From the NCBI GenBank assembly GCA_002311835.1, contig DBZY01000078.1, positions 2,562 to 22,552 on the forward strand: 19,991 bases of DNA, written 5' to 3'. The stretch comes from Proteobacteria bacterium UBA1148. GTDB taxonomy: Bacteria; Pseudomonadota; Gammaproteobacteria; Steroidobacterales; Rariloculaceae. Numbering within the stretch: position 1 is the stretch's first letter; each line of letters opens with the position of its first letter. This document shows positions 1 through 7,429 of this stretch, piece after piece. The position numbers and the translations under genes are program-made. The notes beneath the pieces were generated by a model. It saw only the letters and a program-made list of their open reading frames with translations, was not told where the DNA came from and did no database searches.

Positions 1-644
1 GAATCTCTCACTGTCAACGTATTTCTAGGATCGCCGGGGTTTGCCACAACATATGCTATGTGGGCCCGATCACCAAGAGAATGATCGTACCCCTGCTCTT
101 GAACCACGAAATCACTGCGTACAAGTCCCTGGATCGGACGGTCATTTTCAGTCGCAACAGGCGCATACACCCGCATCAAATCCATCTGCAAGGGAACATC
201 AAATTGCCACCCTACATACAAAAGGGTGAAACCCTGATGTAACAGGAACCCATCACCGAAATCCTCCATGGTACGCGGCTCGTCCGTTGCTGTAGCCCTA
301 TTAAAGTAACGCAGGATTCTCTTACGGCCACGATTCATGACATCCAGAAAAACGGTTTGGTTGCCCGAGTTAATGTCTTTCGGCTTAACTAAATAAAAAT
401 CGGCAGAAAACTCAACTCGTCCTTGAGCGTTCAAAGGCGCGTGTCCAAGGTCAACAATGTTCTGGTTCGCGCTGTTGGCGGGATCGATTTCGTAATAAAT
501 CTTTCCCGCCAGCCTTTCATACGGACCAGCAAGACCATAGGAGTTGCCGCCTGCTACATCGTCGCGAATTTCAACATCAATGCGAACAACTTCTGCTGTA
601 GCGACGGAGGCTGAAAACAAAACGCAAAATATCGCGTTTCGCAT
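1..644 (-). CDS. Exported alpha/beta hydrolase domain protein (Abhydrolase_10-type), 3' end outside window
   Basis: This partial gene runs off the left edge; 214 codons are visible. It starts MRNAIFCVLFSASVATA and then E-V-V, a short Sec signal peptide with a plausible cleavage after ATA. The mature part aligns along its whole length with the N-terminal 220 residues of the next gene upstream, roughly half identical by eye. Shared stretches include GPYE, HAP-NAQG, VEFSA, NRG, FGDGF, QGFTLL-VGWQFDVPL, GLVRSDFVV and LTVRD. It is therefore a paralog of the Abhydrolase_10-type hydrolase family, probably a periplasmic esterase-like enzyme of unknown substrate. The catalytic Ser and His regions would lie outside the window. 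It begins 22 bases after the stop of its paralog on the same strand, so the two are almost certainly co-transcribed. I chose the ATG at 644 because it gives a complete signal peptide. No strong ribosome site is visible, and a TTG one codon upstream is an alternative. Confidence 0.88.
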   Translation of the reverse strand, partial: MRNAIFCVLFSASVATAEVVRIDVEIRDDVAGGNSYGLAGPYERLAGKIYYEIDPANSANQNIVDLGHAPLNAQGRVEFSADFYLVKPKDINSGNQTVFLDVMNRGRKRILRYFNRATATDEPRTMEDFGDGFLLHQGFTLLYVGWQFDVPLQMDLMRVYAPVATENDRPIQGLVRSDFVVQEQGYDHSLGDRAHIAYVVANPGDPRNTLTVRD

Positions 645-666
645 CAAGATCAGCAGCAGACGATTT

Positions 667-2721
667 CTAATTATCGATGGAGTCCCAGATAACACCCGCC
701 TGCTCCAATATCTCCCTGAGGTCTTGATCTAACAAATACCCTTCTTCTATTAGCCGAATGGCTTCTGCAGCAATCAGACCAAGATAGTGATCACGGTTGT
801 CATAACGCTCTTCAAGGGATAATCGGGGATCTCCCTGAGCTTCCCGTTCTGCCTTCGTTGCGTAAAAAGGGATAAAAGATCCAGACATATGTGACGCCGT
901 ATCCGTCGGTCCATACTCAGCGTTGTAAAGGTTCCAGCCGGTGTAGGTCGCTAGTGGGACAACAAGCCCCGGGGTCCGCAGACCGCCCAGCTCATTCCCA
1001 TCTTCGTTAACCTGGGGCACAAGTATCGGGAACGCTGGCCCAACCTCAGGCGGCTCCTTCGTAATAATACCTTCAGATACAAAGCGAGGCCCGTAATCTA
1101 CCCGATACGCCTTATGTGTCTTCGTCGGGAAATTAATGTTGGGTATATTTGGGAAGTTTACTTCCGCAGGGCCAACCAGCGTTTCATCTGAAATAAGCGG
1201 ATATCGGCTCGGCGGTGCAGGCGTACCTTCGACGACCCATTCGTTCATCCTAACGAGCAATGCCCGCATGAACCAAGAAAAGTCGTTGGGATTGTTAGGG
1301 TTCTGACCGTTGGTCTGCGTTGGGGGAAATTCCGCGGGCAAATGCTGGGCACCGGCAAAATGATAAACACGAGCATGCTCATCCATCATAGGCGCGTCTT
1401 GCTCACCGTCCACCGTGGTAGTCAACAATGACGACACCCTCCCCCAATACTCATAAGATGAGTTGACGTTGTAGACCTTCGGCATGAACTCTTCAGGAAC
1501 ATGGGAAAGCATACCGCCCGTAACCCCGGTTACCGGATCAGTCTGCTCTACATCGGTGAATGGAAATATATCCGTTGGATAGAAGAAGTTTAGAAACGGA
1601 TGCGCGTCCCGTGAAGCCTGACCAAATCGTAGATTGAAGCTTCCCCGCGCAGCTCCCCCTATCTGCGCAATAATCCCATCGAAAGCTTTCCGGTGTTGTT
1701 CATCCTCGTTAAACCCCATATAGATCAGCGTTCTAAGTGTTCGGCCCGGCTGGGACATCCCGTAACCTATCCCATGATTGATAGAGCCCAGCGGAATATT
1801 TAGGTCGTCTGAGGAGCCGTATTTGAATGCTGACACAGCATCGCGAAGCGCCGCCAGACCCAGTCCAATCACCTCAGGATTCTCCGCCTTATAAATTACT
1901 TCGTATATCCGTTGGGGCTCAAATCCTGACTCAAGATAAACGCGGGTCCGATCTGGGATCACCTCACCAATACCTTCCTGTGAATCGACGCTCTCCAGGC
2001 GCGCGAAATCCCATTGATCCCGAGGGATGACTTGGCGCTCATCTTCCACATCGTCACGGACAGTAAGAACGCTTTCTGGTGCATCGGGATCCGAAACAGG
2101 GTATGGCACATGGTTACGATCCGCGAGCGTACGATCGAAAACTTTTTCCCTGACAACAAAGTCGCTACGTACCAATCCCTCGATTGGCTCGTCAGGATCA
2201 ACTCTCGGCACAAACACCCTCGATCCGTGGGGACGGCTTAAAGGTACATCGAATTGCCAACCCACCCAAAGCAGCGTAAATCCCTGTTCCATTAAAAACC
2301 CGTCACCAAAGTGTTCTTCTGCTGTAGGGTTAACAGCATCCCACAGCCCGTGTTCATCATGGCCGTGATTAAAAAATGTCAGCATTCTCCGAGTGCCACG
2401 GTTTGCTACACCAAGAACAACAGTGCCGTTACCACGTTCTACTTGTTTCGGCTTGATGAGAACAAAATTTGCGGAAAACTCTACGTTTCCCTGAGCGTTA
2501 GTGGGGGCATGCTCAATATCGACAATGATCTCATTCGCAGAATTGCTCGGATCGACCTCAAAGTACATGGTCCCAATCATCTTCTCGTACGGTCCAGATA
2601 GTCCCCAGGACTTACCCCCGAGCACATCTTCATGGATGTCGACATCGACACCAACCATCTCTGCGGACGCCATTGATGTCATCAGGAAAACTAAAGATAG
2701 AATTCTTATCGTCATTTTCAT
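667..2721 (-). CDS. Exported alpha/beta hydrolase domain protein (Abhydrolase_10-type)
   Basis: A 684-residue protein with an N-terminal Sec signal (residues 1-20, ending SMASA, then E-M-V). The family, large secreted alpha/beta hydrolases of about 650-700 residues, is recognised from overall sequence. The likely nucleophile elbow is GYGMSQPGR with Ser323. A likely catalytic His is H460 in the YHFAGAQH segment, and an acidic partner cannot be assigned by eye. Known members are mostly uncharacterised; an esterase- or lactonase-like periplasmic role is family-level inference. The start is supported by GGAG five bases before the ATG (GGAGAAGAA-ATG). A second ATG two codons later would also keep the signal peptide. 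It lies 52 bases after the LVIVD gene and 22 before its own paralog on the same strand, which suggests a tandem duplication within one transcription unit. Length is normal, with no frameshift seen. Small open frames on the other strand are shadows. Confidence 0.9.
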   Translation of the reverse strand: MKMTIRILSLVFLMTSMASAEMVGVDVDIHEDVLGGKSWGLSGPYEKMIGTMYFEVDPSNSANEIIVDIEHAPTNAQGNVEFSANFVLIKPKQVERGNGTVVLGVANRGTRRMLTFFNHGHDEHGLWDAVNPTAEEHFGDGFLMEQGFTLLWVGWQFDVPLSRPHGSRVFVPRVDPDEPIEGLVRSDFVVREKVFDRTLADRNHVPYPVSDPDAPESVLTVRDDVEDERQVIPRDQWDFARLESVDSQEGIGEVIPDRTRVYLESGFEPQRIYEVIYKAENPEVIGLGLAALRDAVSAFKYGSSDDLNIPLGSINHGIGYGMSQPGRTLRTLIYMGFNEDEQHRKAFDGIIAQIGGAARGSFNLRFGQASRDAHPFLNFFYPTDIFPFTDVEQTDPVTGVTGGMLSHVPEEFMPKVYNVNSSYEYWGRVSSLLTTTVDGEQDAPMMDEHARVYHFAGAQHLPAEFPPTQTNGQNPNNPNDFSWFMRALLVRMNEWVVEGTPAPPSRYPLISDETLVGPAEVNFPNIPNINFPTKTHKAYRVDYGPRFVSEGIITKEPPEVGPAFPILVPQVNEDGNELGGLRTPGLVVPLATYTGWNLYNAEYGPTDTASHMSGSFIPFYATKAEREAQGDPRLSLEERYDNRDHYLGLIAAEAIRLIEEGYLLDQDLREILEQAGVIWDSIDN

Positions 2722-2773
2722 TTCTTCTCCAGACTAGTCTTTTAGCGTCAGGCAATTGCCTTAGCTTGTATTT

Positions 2774-4066
2774 TTACTCTTCGGAATAGCGTAGCACCCA
2801 GATCCCTTGGTTCTTGTGGCTGACATAGATATTGCCGCGAATATCAACTACCACTTCCTCAGATTGTAGAGCGAGCGCACCCCTAGGCAGTGGACCACGG
2901 CGCTCCCTCGGATCCGGAGGTATAAACCAACCCACTTCCTTTGGATTAATAGGGGTAGAAATATCAAAAATTCGAAGTCCCCCATTGAAATAAGTTAGAT
3001 AAACAAGATCATCTTGATTCTTTACCAGTGGATTGTGCTGTAGTTGGTTCTGATTATGCGGACCAAACCGACCACCGTGGGTACAGAAGTAATCAGCCGG
3101 TTCCCCTTCCGGCGGTTGTGGCAGTGGGAACTGTGACAGGAGCCTAGGCTGACTCATGTCGGAAATATCCACCAACCCTGCAAAGTTAAGCGGCTCCTGA
3201 CATTCCTCGGCGATGGCCTCCCCATTGACGATCGCGATATTTCTCTCAAGATACGGAGTCGCTGTATGCACAGATAGGTGGGTTGGACCAAACGGAGGAG
3301 AGAAATCGAGCCTACCAATCTCCCTTATTTCCGCCGGGTTCGATATATCGACGATGATGAATCCCGCCCCACCAAAGGGAAGGAATGCAAGATCACCACG
3401 CACGTCCGCGGGACCATGCAACCGCGCCCGGTCGTAGGGCTCGGGATCCGACACCAGGAGACCGCCCGGTTGGTATCGACCAACTTCAAACGGTCTCGTC
3501 GGATCGGCAATGTCCACGATCATGTACATCTCACCTCGGTAGTCCGGATGATTAGCAGCCAAATGCATGTAACGCCCACCGAAGTAGCCGTTGCGATGAG
3601 TGCCACCACCTGTGGTAAGGCTTCCGATCTGTTCCGGATTCAGTGGGTCGTCGAGACTCCAAATCAGCACCGCCTCAGAGGCATAAGGTGCATCTGGGTC
3701 GCCTCCCCAGTTGGCCGAAAGTCGGTTCAGACCCGTGATCATAAGCCCATCAGCAATATCTACCTGCCACGTCCCTGTATTGTCAGGACCTTCGATGAAC
3801 TTAATCATCCTCGGGTCTGTGGGATCGGTGACATCGAAAATACTCCAGCCTCGATGAAAAAAGTTAGAGGCATACATGTACCAAGTGTCGCCGTCTTGTA
3901 GAAGAGACATTTTGAAAGGCGATGTACCAGCAGCATCAACGTAGCCCACCACTTCAATATTCTTACCTCGATACCCCGGTGGTATCGGATCCGCCAACGC
4001 GATTACTCCGAAGACACTCATCAGAAAAACTGCGGCTACTGAACGAAAGTCTCTCCCCAACATCAT
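2774..4066 (-). CDS. Exported LVIVD-repeat beta-propeller protein
   Basis: A 430-residue protein with a Sec signal (ending in ALA, then D-P-I-P). At least six LVIVD-type repeats are readable, each a hydrophobic strand followed by a D-x-[ST]-x-P turn: WSIFDVTDPTDP, VLIWSLDDPLNP, MYMIVDIADPTRP, FIIVDISNPAE, LVDISDMSQP and LRIFDISTPINP. A terminal strand (GIWVLRY) could close a seven-blade propeller. Family members are surface or periplasmic propellers of unclear biochemical role, possibly binding or scaffold proteins; no catalytic residues can be assigned. I placed the start at 4066 rather than at an in-frame ATG six codons upstream, because GGAGATGAGACC directly precedes ATGATG with about eight bases of spacing. 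The gene lies 34 bases after the amidase and 52 before the hydrolase, so it is probably co-expressed with them. The function of this grouping is unknown. Confidence 0.86.
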   Translation of the reverse strand: MMLGRDFRSVAAVFLMSVFGVIALADPIPPGYRGKNIEVVGYVDAAGTSPFKMSLLQDGDTWYMYASNFFHRGWSIFDVTDPTDPRMIKFIEGPDNTGTWQVDIADGLMITGLNRLSANWGGDPDAPYASEAVLIWSLDDPLNPEQIGSLTTGGGTHRNGYFGGRYMHLAANHPDYRGEMYMIVDIADPTRPFEVGRYQPGGLLVSDPEPYDRARLHGPADVRGDLAFLPFGGAGFIIVDISNPAEIREIGRLDFSPPFGPTHLSVHTATPYLERNIAIVNGEAIAEECQEPLNFAGLVDISDMSQPRLLSQFPLPQPPEGEPADYFCTHGGRFGPHNQNQLQHNPLVKNQDDLVYLTYFNGGLRIFDISTPINPKEVGWFIPPDPRERRGPLPRGALALQSEEVVVDIRGNIYVSHKNQGIWVLRYSEE

Positions 4067-4100
4067 GGTCTCATCTCCATACAAGAGCGTTCAAAATAAA

Positions 4101-5657
4101 TTAATCCAACTCGGCGATGGTCGGTCGTTGTCGAGCATATTGTGTTGCCTGTTCAAATGCATATGCGAGCTGTAACACATCAAAATCTCGATGGTGACGT
4201 CCAACGATCTGCAGACCAACGGGTAATCCATTAGGCGTGAATCCACAAGGAACGGATATTGCGGGCAGACCAGTACAGGTGATTGCATAGGTCGTCGCCA
4301 TCCAATCAATGTACGTCTCCATCTGTACACCATCAATCTCTCTGACCCATTCAACTTCGACAGAAAAAGGAACTACCTGGGATACAGGGAGAACTAGAAA
4401 CTCGTAATCCTCAAGAAAAGCCATTACCCCGCGATATAAGGCACTTCGAGCTACCTGTGCTGCGGAAATTTCTCTTGCAGTCAGATTCAACCCCAACTCT
4501 GTGTTCCAGATCACGGTATCCTTCATCAAATCACGGTGCGCAACCAAATCGTCCCGTCTACCTTCGGCAAATCCCCACGCTCGTAGTGTCTGAAAAATTT
4601 CGTCCACGCCTGAAAAGTCAGGCTCGCCCGCCTCTATATCACAGCCCAGTTCCTCAAAGACTCGTTGTGACGTATTACACACCTGGTTTACAACAGGTTC
4701 GACAGGGTAGCGACCTAGGTTCTCACTCCAGGCAATCCGCGTACCCCGGAATGTCCGACTCAGCGGTCGCAAAAATGTGGAGCCGGGATCATCCAAAGAA
4801 ATAGGGTCACGCGAATCCGGGCCAGCCATTACGGAAAGCAAAAATGCTAAATCGGATACCGAGCGAGCCATCGGCCCTTCGACCGAAAGCATGTTCCATG
4901 CATTTGTAGACAGCTTAGGTACGCGACCAGGAGATGGTCGGAAACCGACAACATTGCAAAAGCTTGCTGGGTTTCTCAGCGAACCACCAAGATCTGATCC
5001 ATCAGCAAGCGGCACCATACCGCAGGCCAAGGCCACAGCCGCGCCACCGCTACTACCACCACAAGTCTTAGACAAATCGTATGGATTACGAGTCGCACCA
5101 AAAACCTCATTAAAGGTCTGTGAACCCGCACCAAACTCAGGAGTGTTCGTCTTTCCAATAATGATAGCGCCGGCTTTTTTCAATCGCTCAACGAAAAGTT
5201 CATCGGTATCCGGAATAAAATCCTGATAGATACGCGATCCACGTGTCGTCCGTAAACCTTTAGTGAGTGCGAGGTCTTTTACTGCCAGGGGCAACCCAAA
5301 AAGCGTTCCGACATTATCTCCTCGCGCCAAAACACGGTCTGCCTCACGAGCCTCATCTAAGAGCTCGTTACGCGGACGCAATGTTGGGATAGCATTCACG
5401 TGAACGTTTACTCGCTCAATCTGGGCAAGAAAAGACTCCATGACCTCAAGCACAGACACTTGTCTGCCCCGTATCATGCGCGCTAGAGTTTGCGCGTCTA
5501 TGAAGTTCAGCGCTTCTTCCGACTGTTGCCCCAAGGCTGGCTCGTGGATAAGACCACCAACGGCTGCAGCGGAAGCTGCGCTCACGAAGTTCCTTCTGGA
5601 TAAGCTAGGCGCGTCTCCAGGATCTTCAGCGCCGGGAATCTTCAGAGAATTAGTCAT
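4101..5657 (-). CDS. Amidase-signature family hydrolase with Tat signal
   Basis: A 518-residue amidase-signature enzyme that hydrolyses carboxylic amide (sometimes ester) bonds. The Ser-cisSer-Lys triad is complete: K127 in GLPLAVKD, cis-Ser S202 in CGGSSGG, and nucleophile S226 in DLGGSLRNPAS. The N terminus carries a twin-arginine motif (SRRNFV, residues 20-25) followed by an alanine-rich segment and ALGQQ, so the folded enzyme is probably exported to the periplasm by Tat. The C-terminal GLPAISVPCGFTPNGLPVGLQIVG is split by nothing obvious and is typical of the family (about 460-520 residues). The substrate cannot be named; aryl or acyl amides are as likely as any. It is not GatA, because no GatB or GatC is nearby and GatA is cytoplasmic. 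The ATG at 5657 has no strong Shine-Dalgarno, but a later start would damage the Tat signal. It sits in the five-gene minus-strand unit, upstream of the LVIVD gene. Confidence 0.92.
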   Translation of the reverse strand: MTNSLKIPGAEDPGDAPSLSRRNFVSAASAAAVGGLIHEPALGQQSEEALNFIDAQTLARMIRGRQVSVLEVMESFLAQIERVNVHVNAIPTLRPRNELLDEAREADRVLARGDNVGTLFGLPLAVKDLALTKGLRTTRGSRIYQDFIPDTDELFVERLKKAGAIIIGKTNTPEFGAGSQTFNEVFGATRNPYDLSKTCGGSSGGAAVALACGMVPLADGSDLGGSLRNPASFCNVVGFRPSPGRVPKLSTNAWNMLSVEGPMARSVSDLAFLLSVMAGPDSRDPISLDDPGSTFLRPLSRTFRGTRIAWSENLGRYPVEPVVNQVCNTSQRVFEELGCDIEAGEPDFSGVDEIFQTLRAWGFAEGRRDDLVAHRDLMKDTVIWNTELGLNLTAREISAAQVARSALYRGVMAFLEDYEFLVLPVSQVVPFSVEVEWVREIDGVQMETYIDWMATTYAITCTGLPAISVPCGFTPNGLPVGLQIVGRHHRDFDVLQLAYAFEQATQYARQRPTIAELD

Positions 5658-5726
5658 TTGATTGGCCGTATTTTCTTATTCTTACGCATTAATTCTACTC
5701 GGACCACGGGTAAAAAGGACTCCAAC

Positions 5727-5741
5727 TCAAGCAAAGCTTGA
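5727..5741. other. Perfect inverted repeat between the NHL and amidase genes
   Basis: The 122-base gap between the NHL gene stop and the amidase start contains TCAAGC-AAA-GCTTGA, a perfect six-base-arm hairpin. It is flanked by longer matching segments: read on the minus strand, GGACT and CAAC upstream can pair with GTTG and AGTCC downstream, the latter followed by TTTTT. This could be a branched attenuator or terminator between the first and second gene of the unit, or an operator. None of these is certain, because the T run is not directly next to the short hairpin. Confidence 0.25.
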
Positions 5742-5779
5742 ACAATCAGCAACGAGGTCAATCATGTTGTGCAGTCCCA

Positions 5780-6778
5780 CTACAGTCTTTCGTGTTTCTC
5801 CAGCATCATCCGCCTTACCACTGCTCCATAAACATTACCTTCAACATCCACTCCCACGCCTTCGGCACCAGCTTCCTCTAGGCTCGTCGCCTCTAGATCT
5901 TCAATCAGGTAACGCAACGCTCCGTTCTGCGCGCTCCCTACCCGAATACCTTTCTTAACACCGGGGTTGAGCACACCAAACGACTGATTGTCTGCAACAT
6001 AAAGCGTATCGTCTGGCGTGATGAATAGACCACTCGGCCGTCCGAACTGCGTCCATTGATCAATATACTCACCATTCTGGTCAAAGATCTGGATACGGGC
6101 ATTGTTACGATCACCAACGAACAACCGCCCTTGAGAATCCATAGCAAGCGCGTGAGGAATATCAAACTCCCCCTCACCAGTCCCGGTCGATCCCCACGCC
6201 TTAATAAAAGTACCGTCACCTGCCAGGTTAATTACACGATTAGCTCCCATGCCATGACCATTAGTCACAAACAAGTTGCCATTGGGCGCTACAAGCACAT
6301 CGGTCGGTTGATCAAAAACATTAGGCCCATCCCCACTCACTCCATGTCTACCCAGTGTCATCAACAATTCTCCATGGGCGCTAAATTTAAATACCACATG
6401 GGCACGGTCATCCGTCGCCCAAACATTCCCTTCTGGATCAATGTGGAATCCATGCGGTCGAATGAATAACCCTTCACCCCAGCCCCTTACGAATTCACCC
6501 GACGGCTCGAAAACTAGAATTGGAGGTTCGTCTCGATCGACGCAGGAACCTTCGAAACATCTATGGAGTACGTATAGGTTACCGTCCGGACCAGGTTCAA
6601 CACCGATAACTTGGCCCCAAGACAGCCCGGCAGGCATCTGAGCCCAGGGATAGATGCGTTTGTAGGGGTTCGGCAAATTATTCATCTCTTCCACAGCATC
6701 CTGGGCAGAAGCAGCCTGTGTTGCTAAAAAAACACCCATCGTCATTGAGGCAAATAAAATATTTATTGTTGCACTCAT
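5780..6778 (-). CDS. Exported NHL-repeat propeller protein resembling peptidyl-alpha-hydroxyglycine amidating lyase
   Basis: A 332-residue protein with a Sec signal (residues 1 to about 26, ending QAASA, then Q-D). It contains NHL-type blades such as PHGFHIDPEGNVWATDD, FDQPTDVLVAPNGNLFVTNG and IPHALAMDSQGRLFVGDRNN. These line up with animal peptidyl-alpha-hydroxyglycine alpha-amidating lyase (PAL) segments, as I recall them. The two P-H motifs match two of the zinc-binding His positions. The segment where PAL carries its third zinc His reads EGVGVDVEGNVY with no His, and the position of the catalytic Tyr (GY in PAL) appears as GH. A classical amidating-lyase activity is therefore doubtful, and it may simply be a six-bladed binding or hydrolytic propeller. 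AGGAG seven bases before the ATG supports the start. It is the first gene of the minus-strand unit, so its upstream region probably carries the unit's promoter. Confidence 0.83.
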   Translation of the reverse strand: MSATINILFASMTMGVFLATQAASAQDAVEEMNNLPNPYKRIYPWAQMPAGLSWGQVIGVEPGPDGNLYVLHRCFEGSCVDRDEPPILVFEPSGEFVRGWGEGLFIRPHGFHIDPEGNVWATDDRAHVVFKFSAHGELLMTLGRHGVSGDGPNVFDQPTDVLVAPNGNLFVTNGHGMGANRVINLAGDGTFIKAWGSTGTGEGEFDIPHALAMDSQGRLFVGDRNNARIQIFDQNGEYIDQWTQFGRPSGLFITPDDTLYVADNQSFGVLNPGVKKGIRVGSAQNGALRYLIEDLEATSLEEAGAEGVGVDVEGNVYGAVVRRMMLEKHERL

Positions 6779-6944
6779 CCGAACTCTCCTCAGATTTTTT
6801 TTGCTATTAAGGGCCTTTACCTACAATAAGCGCCCACCCTCAGGCTATCACTTAACTGAGTTCAGGATCGTAATTTTATAGGGCGTGTCCTTGGATTACG
6901 ATGCCAGAGTACAGAATTCAAAAATTATCATTAAATTACTTCTA

Positions 6945-6950
6945 TATAAT
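6945..6950 (+). promoter_or_regulatory. Candidate -10 box in the 205-base divergent intergenic region
   Basis: The region 6779-6983 separates two divergent genes and is the longest non-coding stretch here. It contains an exact TATAAT about 34 bases before the DUF6152 ATG at 6984, followed by a CACGTG palindrome. No good -35 box lies 16-18 bases upstream, so an activator may be needed or the match may be chance. On the minus strand a TATAAA (positions 6880-6875) lies about 100 bases before the NHL gene, also without a clear -35. AGGAA precedes the plus-strand ATG. Confidence 0.35.
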
Positions 6951-6983
6951 CACGTGCACGAGAATCGCACAGGAACCCATTAA

Positions 6984-7427
6984 ATGATAAGTCCGACGCA
7001 GTTCATTCAATTGATGCTTCCTGTCATCACGACAAATCTAGTGACAGCTTTGCCGTCATTTGCGCATCACGGTGATGCGGGCCGCTATGAAGATGAGGTT
7101 ATGGCGGTTTCGGGAACCGTTGTCACTCTGCAGTTTATGAATCCACACTCGCGGCTTATCTTGGATGTGACAGATGAAAATGGGGAACCCGTAAGATGGC
7201 ACGCCGAGTTCGGCAACCCCGTCCGAATGAACAGCGAGTTTGGTTGGACCCGCCATACATTAAAGCCGGGAGACAGGGTGGTGCTGCTCGGCCGGCGCCT
7301 AAAGAGCGGTGCCCCATATATCAATCTGACTGAACGAGCACAGGTCGTATTGGCAAATACGGGAGCGGAAATTTATCGGACAAGGGATTTCTCTGAGATT
7401 AATTCTCCGGTGCCTCCAAGACGTTGA
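6984..7427 (+). CDS. Exported DUF6152 family protein (short form)
   Basis: A 147-residue secreted protein of the DUF6152 type. The signal peptide ends ALPSFA, predicting a mature protein that begins His-His-Gly (H28-H29 of the precursor). The domain shows its usual marks: the HH near the N terminus, FMNPHSRLILDVTDENGEP, WHAEFGNP, a GW segment, LKPGDRVVLLGR and a small beta-barrel-like pattern of short strands. The function of the family is not established; the conserved His residues (HH and NPH) suggest metal binding, which is inference. The start is supported by AGGAA about ten bases upstream of the ATG. It ends two bases before the ATG of the FG-GAP lipoprotein, so the two are probably one operon and perhaps translationally coupled. 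A second, longer DUF6152 protein is encoded at 13809-14882. I am confident in the family and not in any activity. Confidence 0.85.
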   Translation: MISPTQFIQLMLPVITTNLVTALPSFAHHGDAGRYEDEVMAVSGTVVTLQFMNPHSRLILDVTDENGEPVRWHAEFGNPVRMNSEFGWTRHTLKPGDRVVLLGRRLKSGAPYINLTERAQVVLANTGAEIYRTRDFSEINSPVPPRR

Positions 7428-7429
7428 AG

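Noticed and set aside
3278..3901. A 207-codon open frame on the plus strand within the LVIVD gene
   Set aside because: It lies entirely opposite a gene with repeats, a signal peptide and a good ribosome site, has no protein-like pattern, and is a frame shadow.
4777..5226. A 149-codon plus-strand frame opposite the Tat amidase
   Set aside because: The minus-strand frame has the complete amidase triad and Tat signal, so this one is a shadow.
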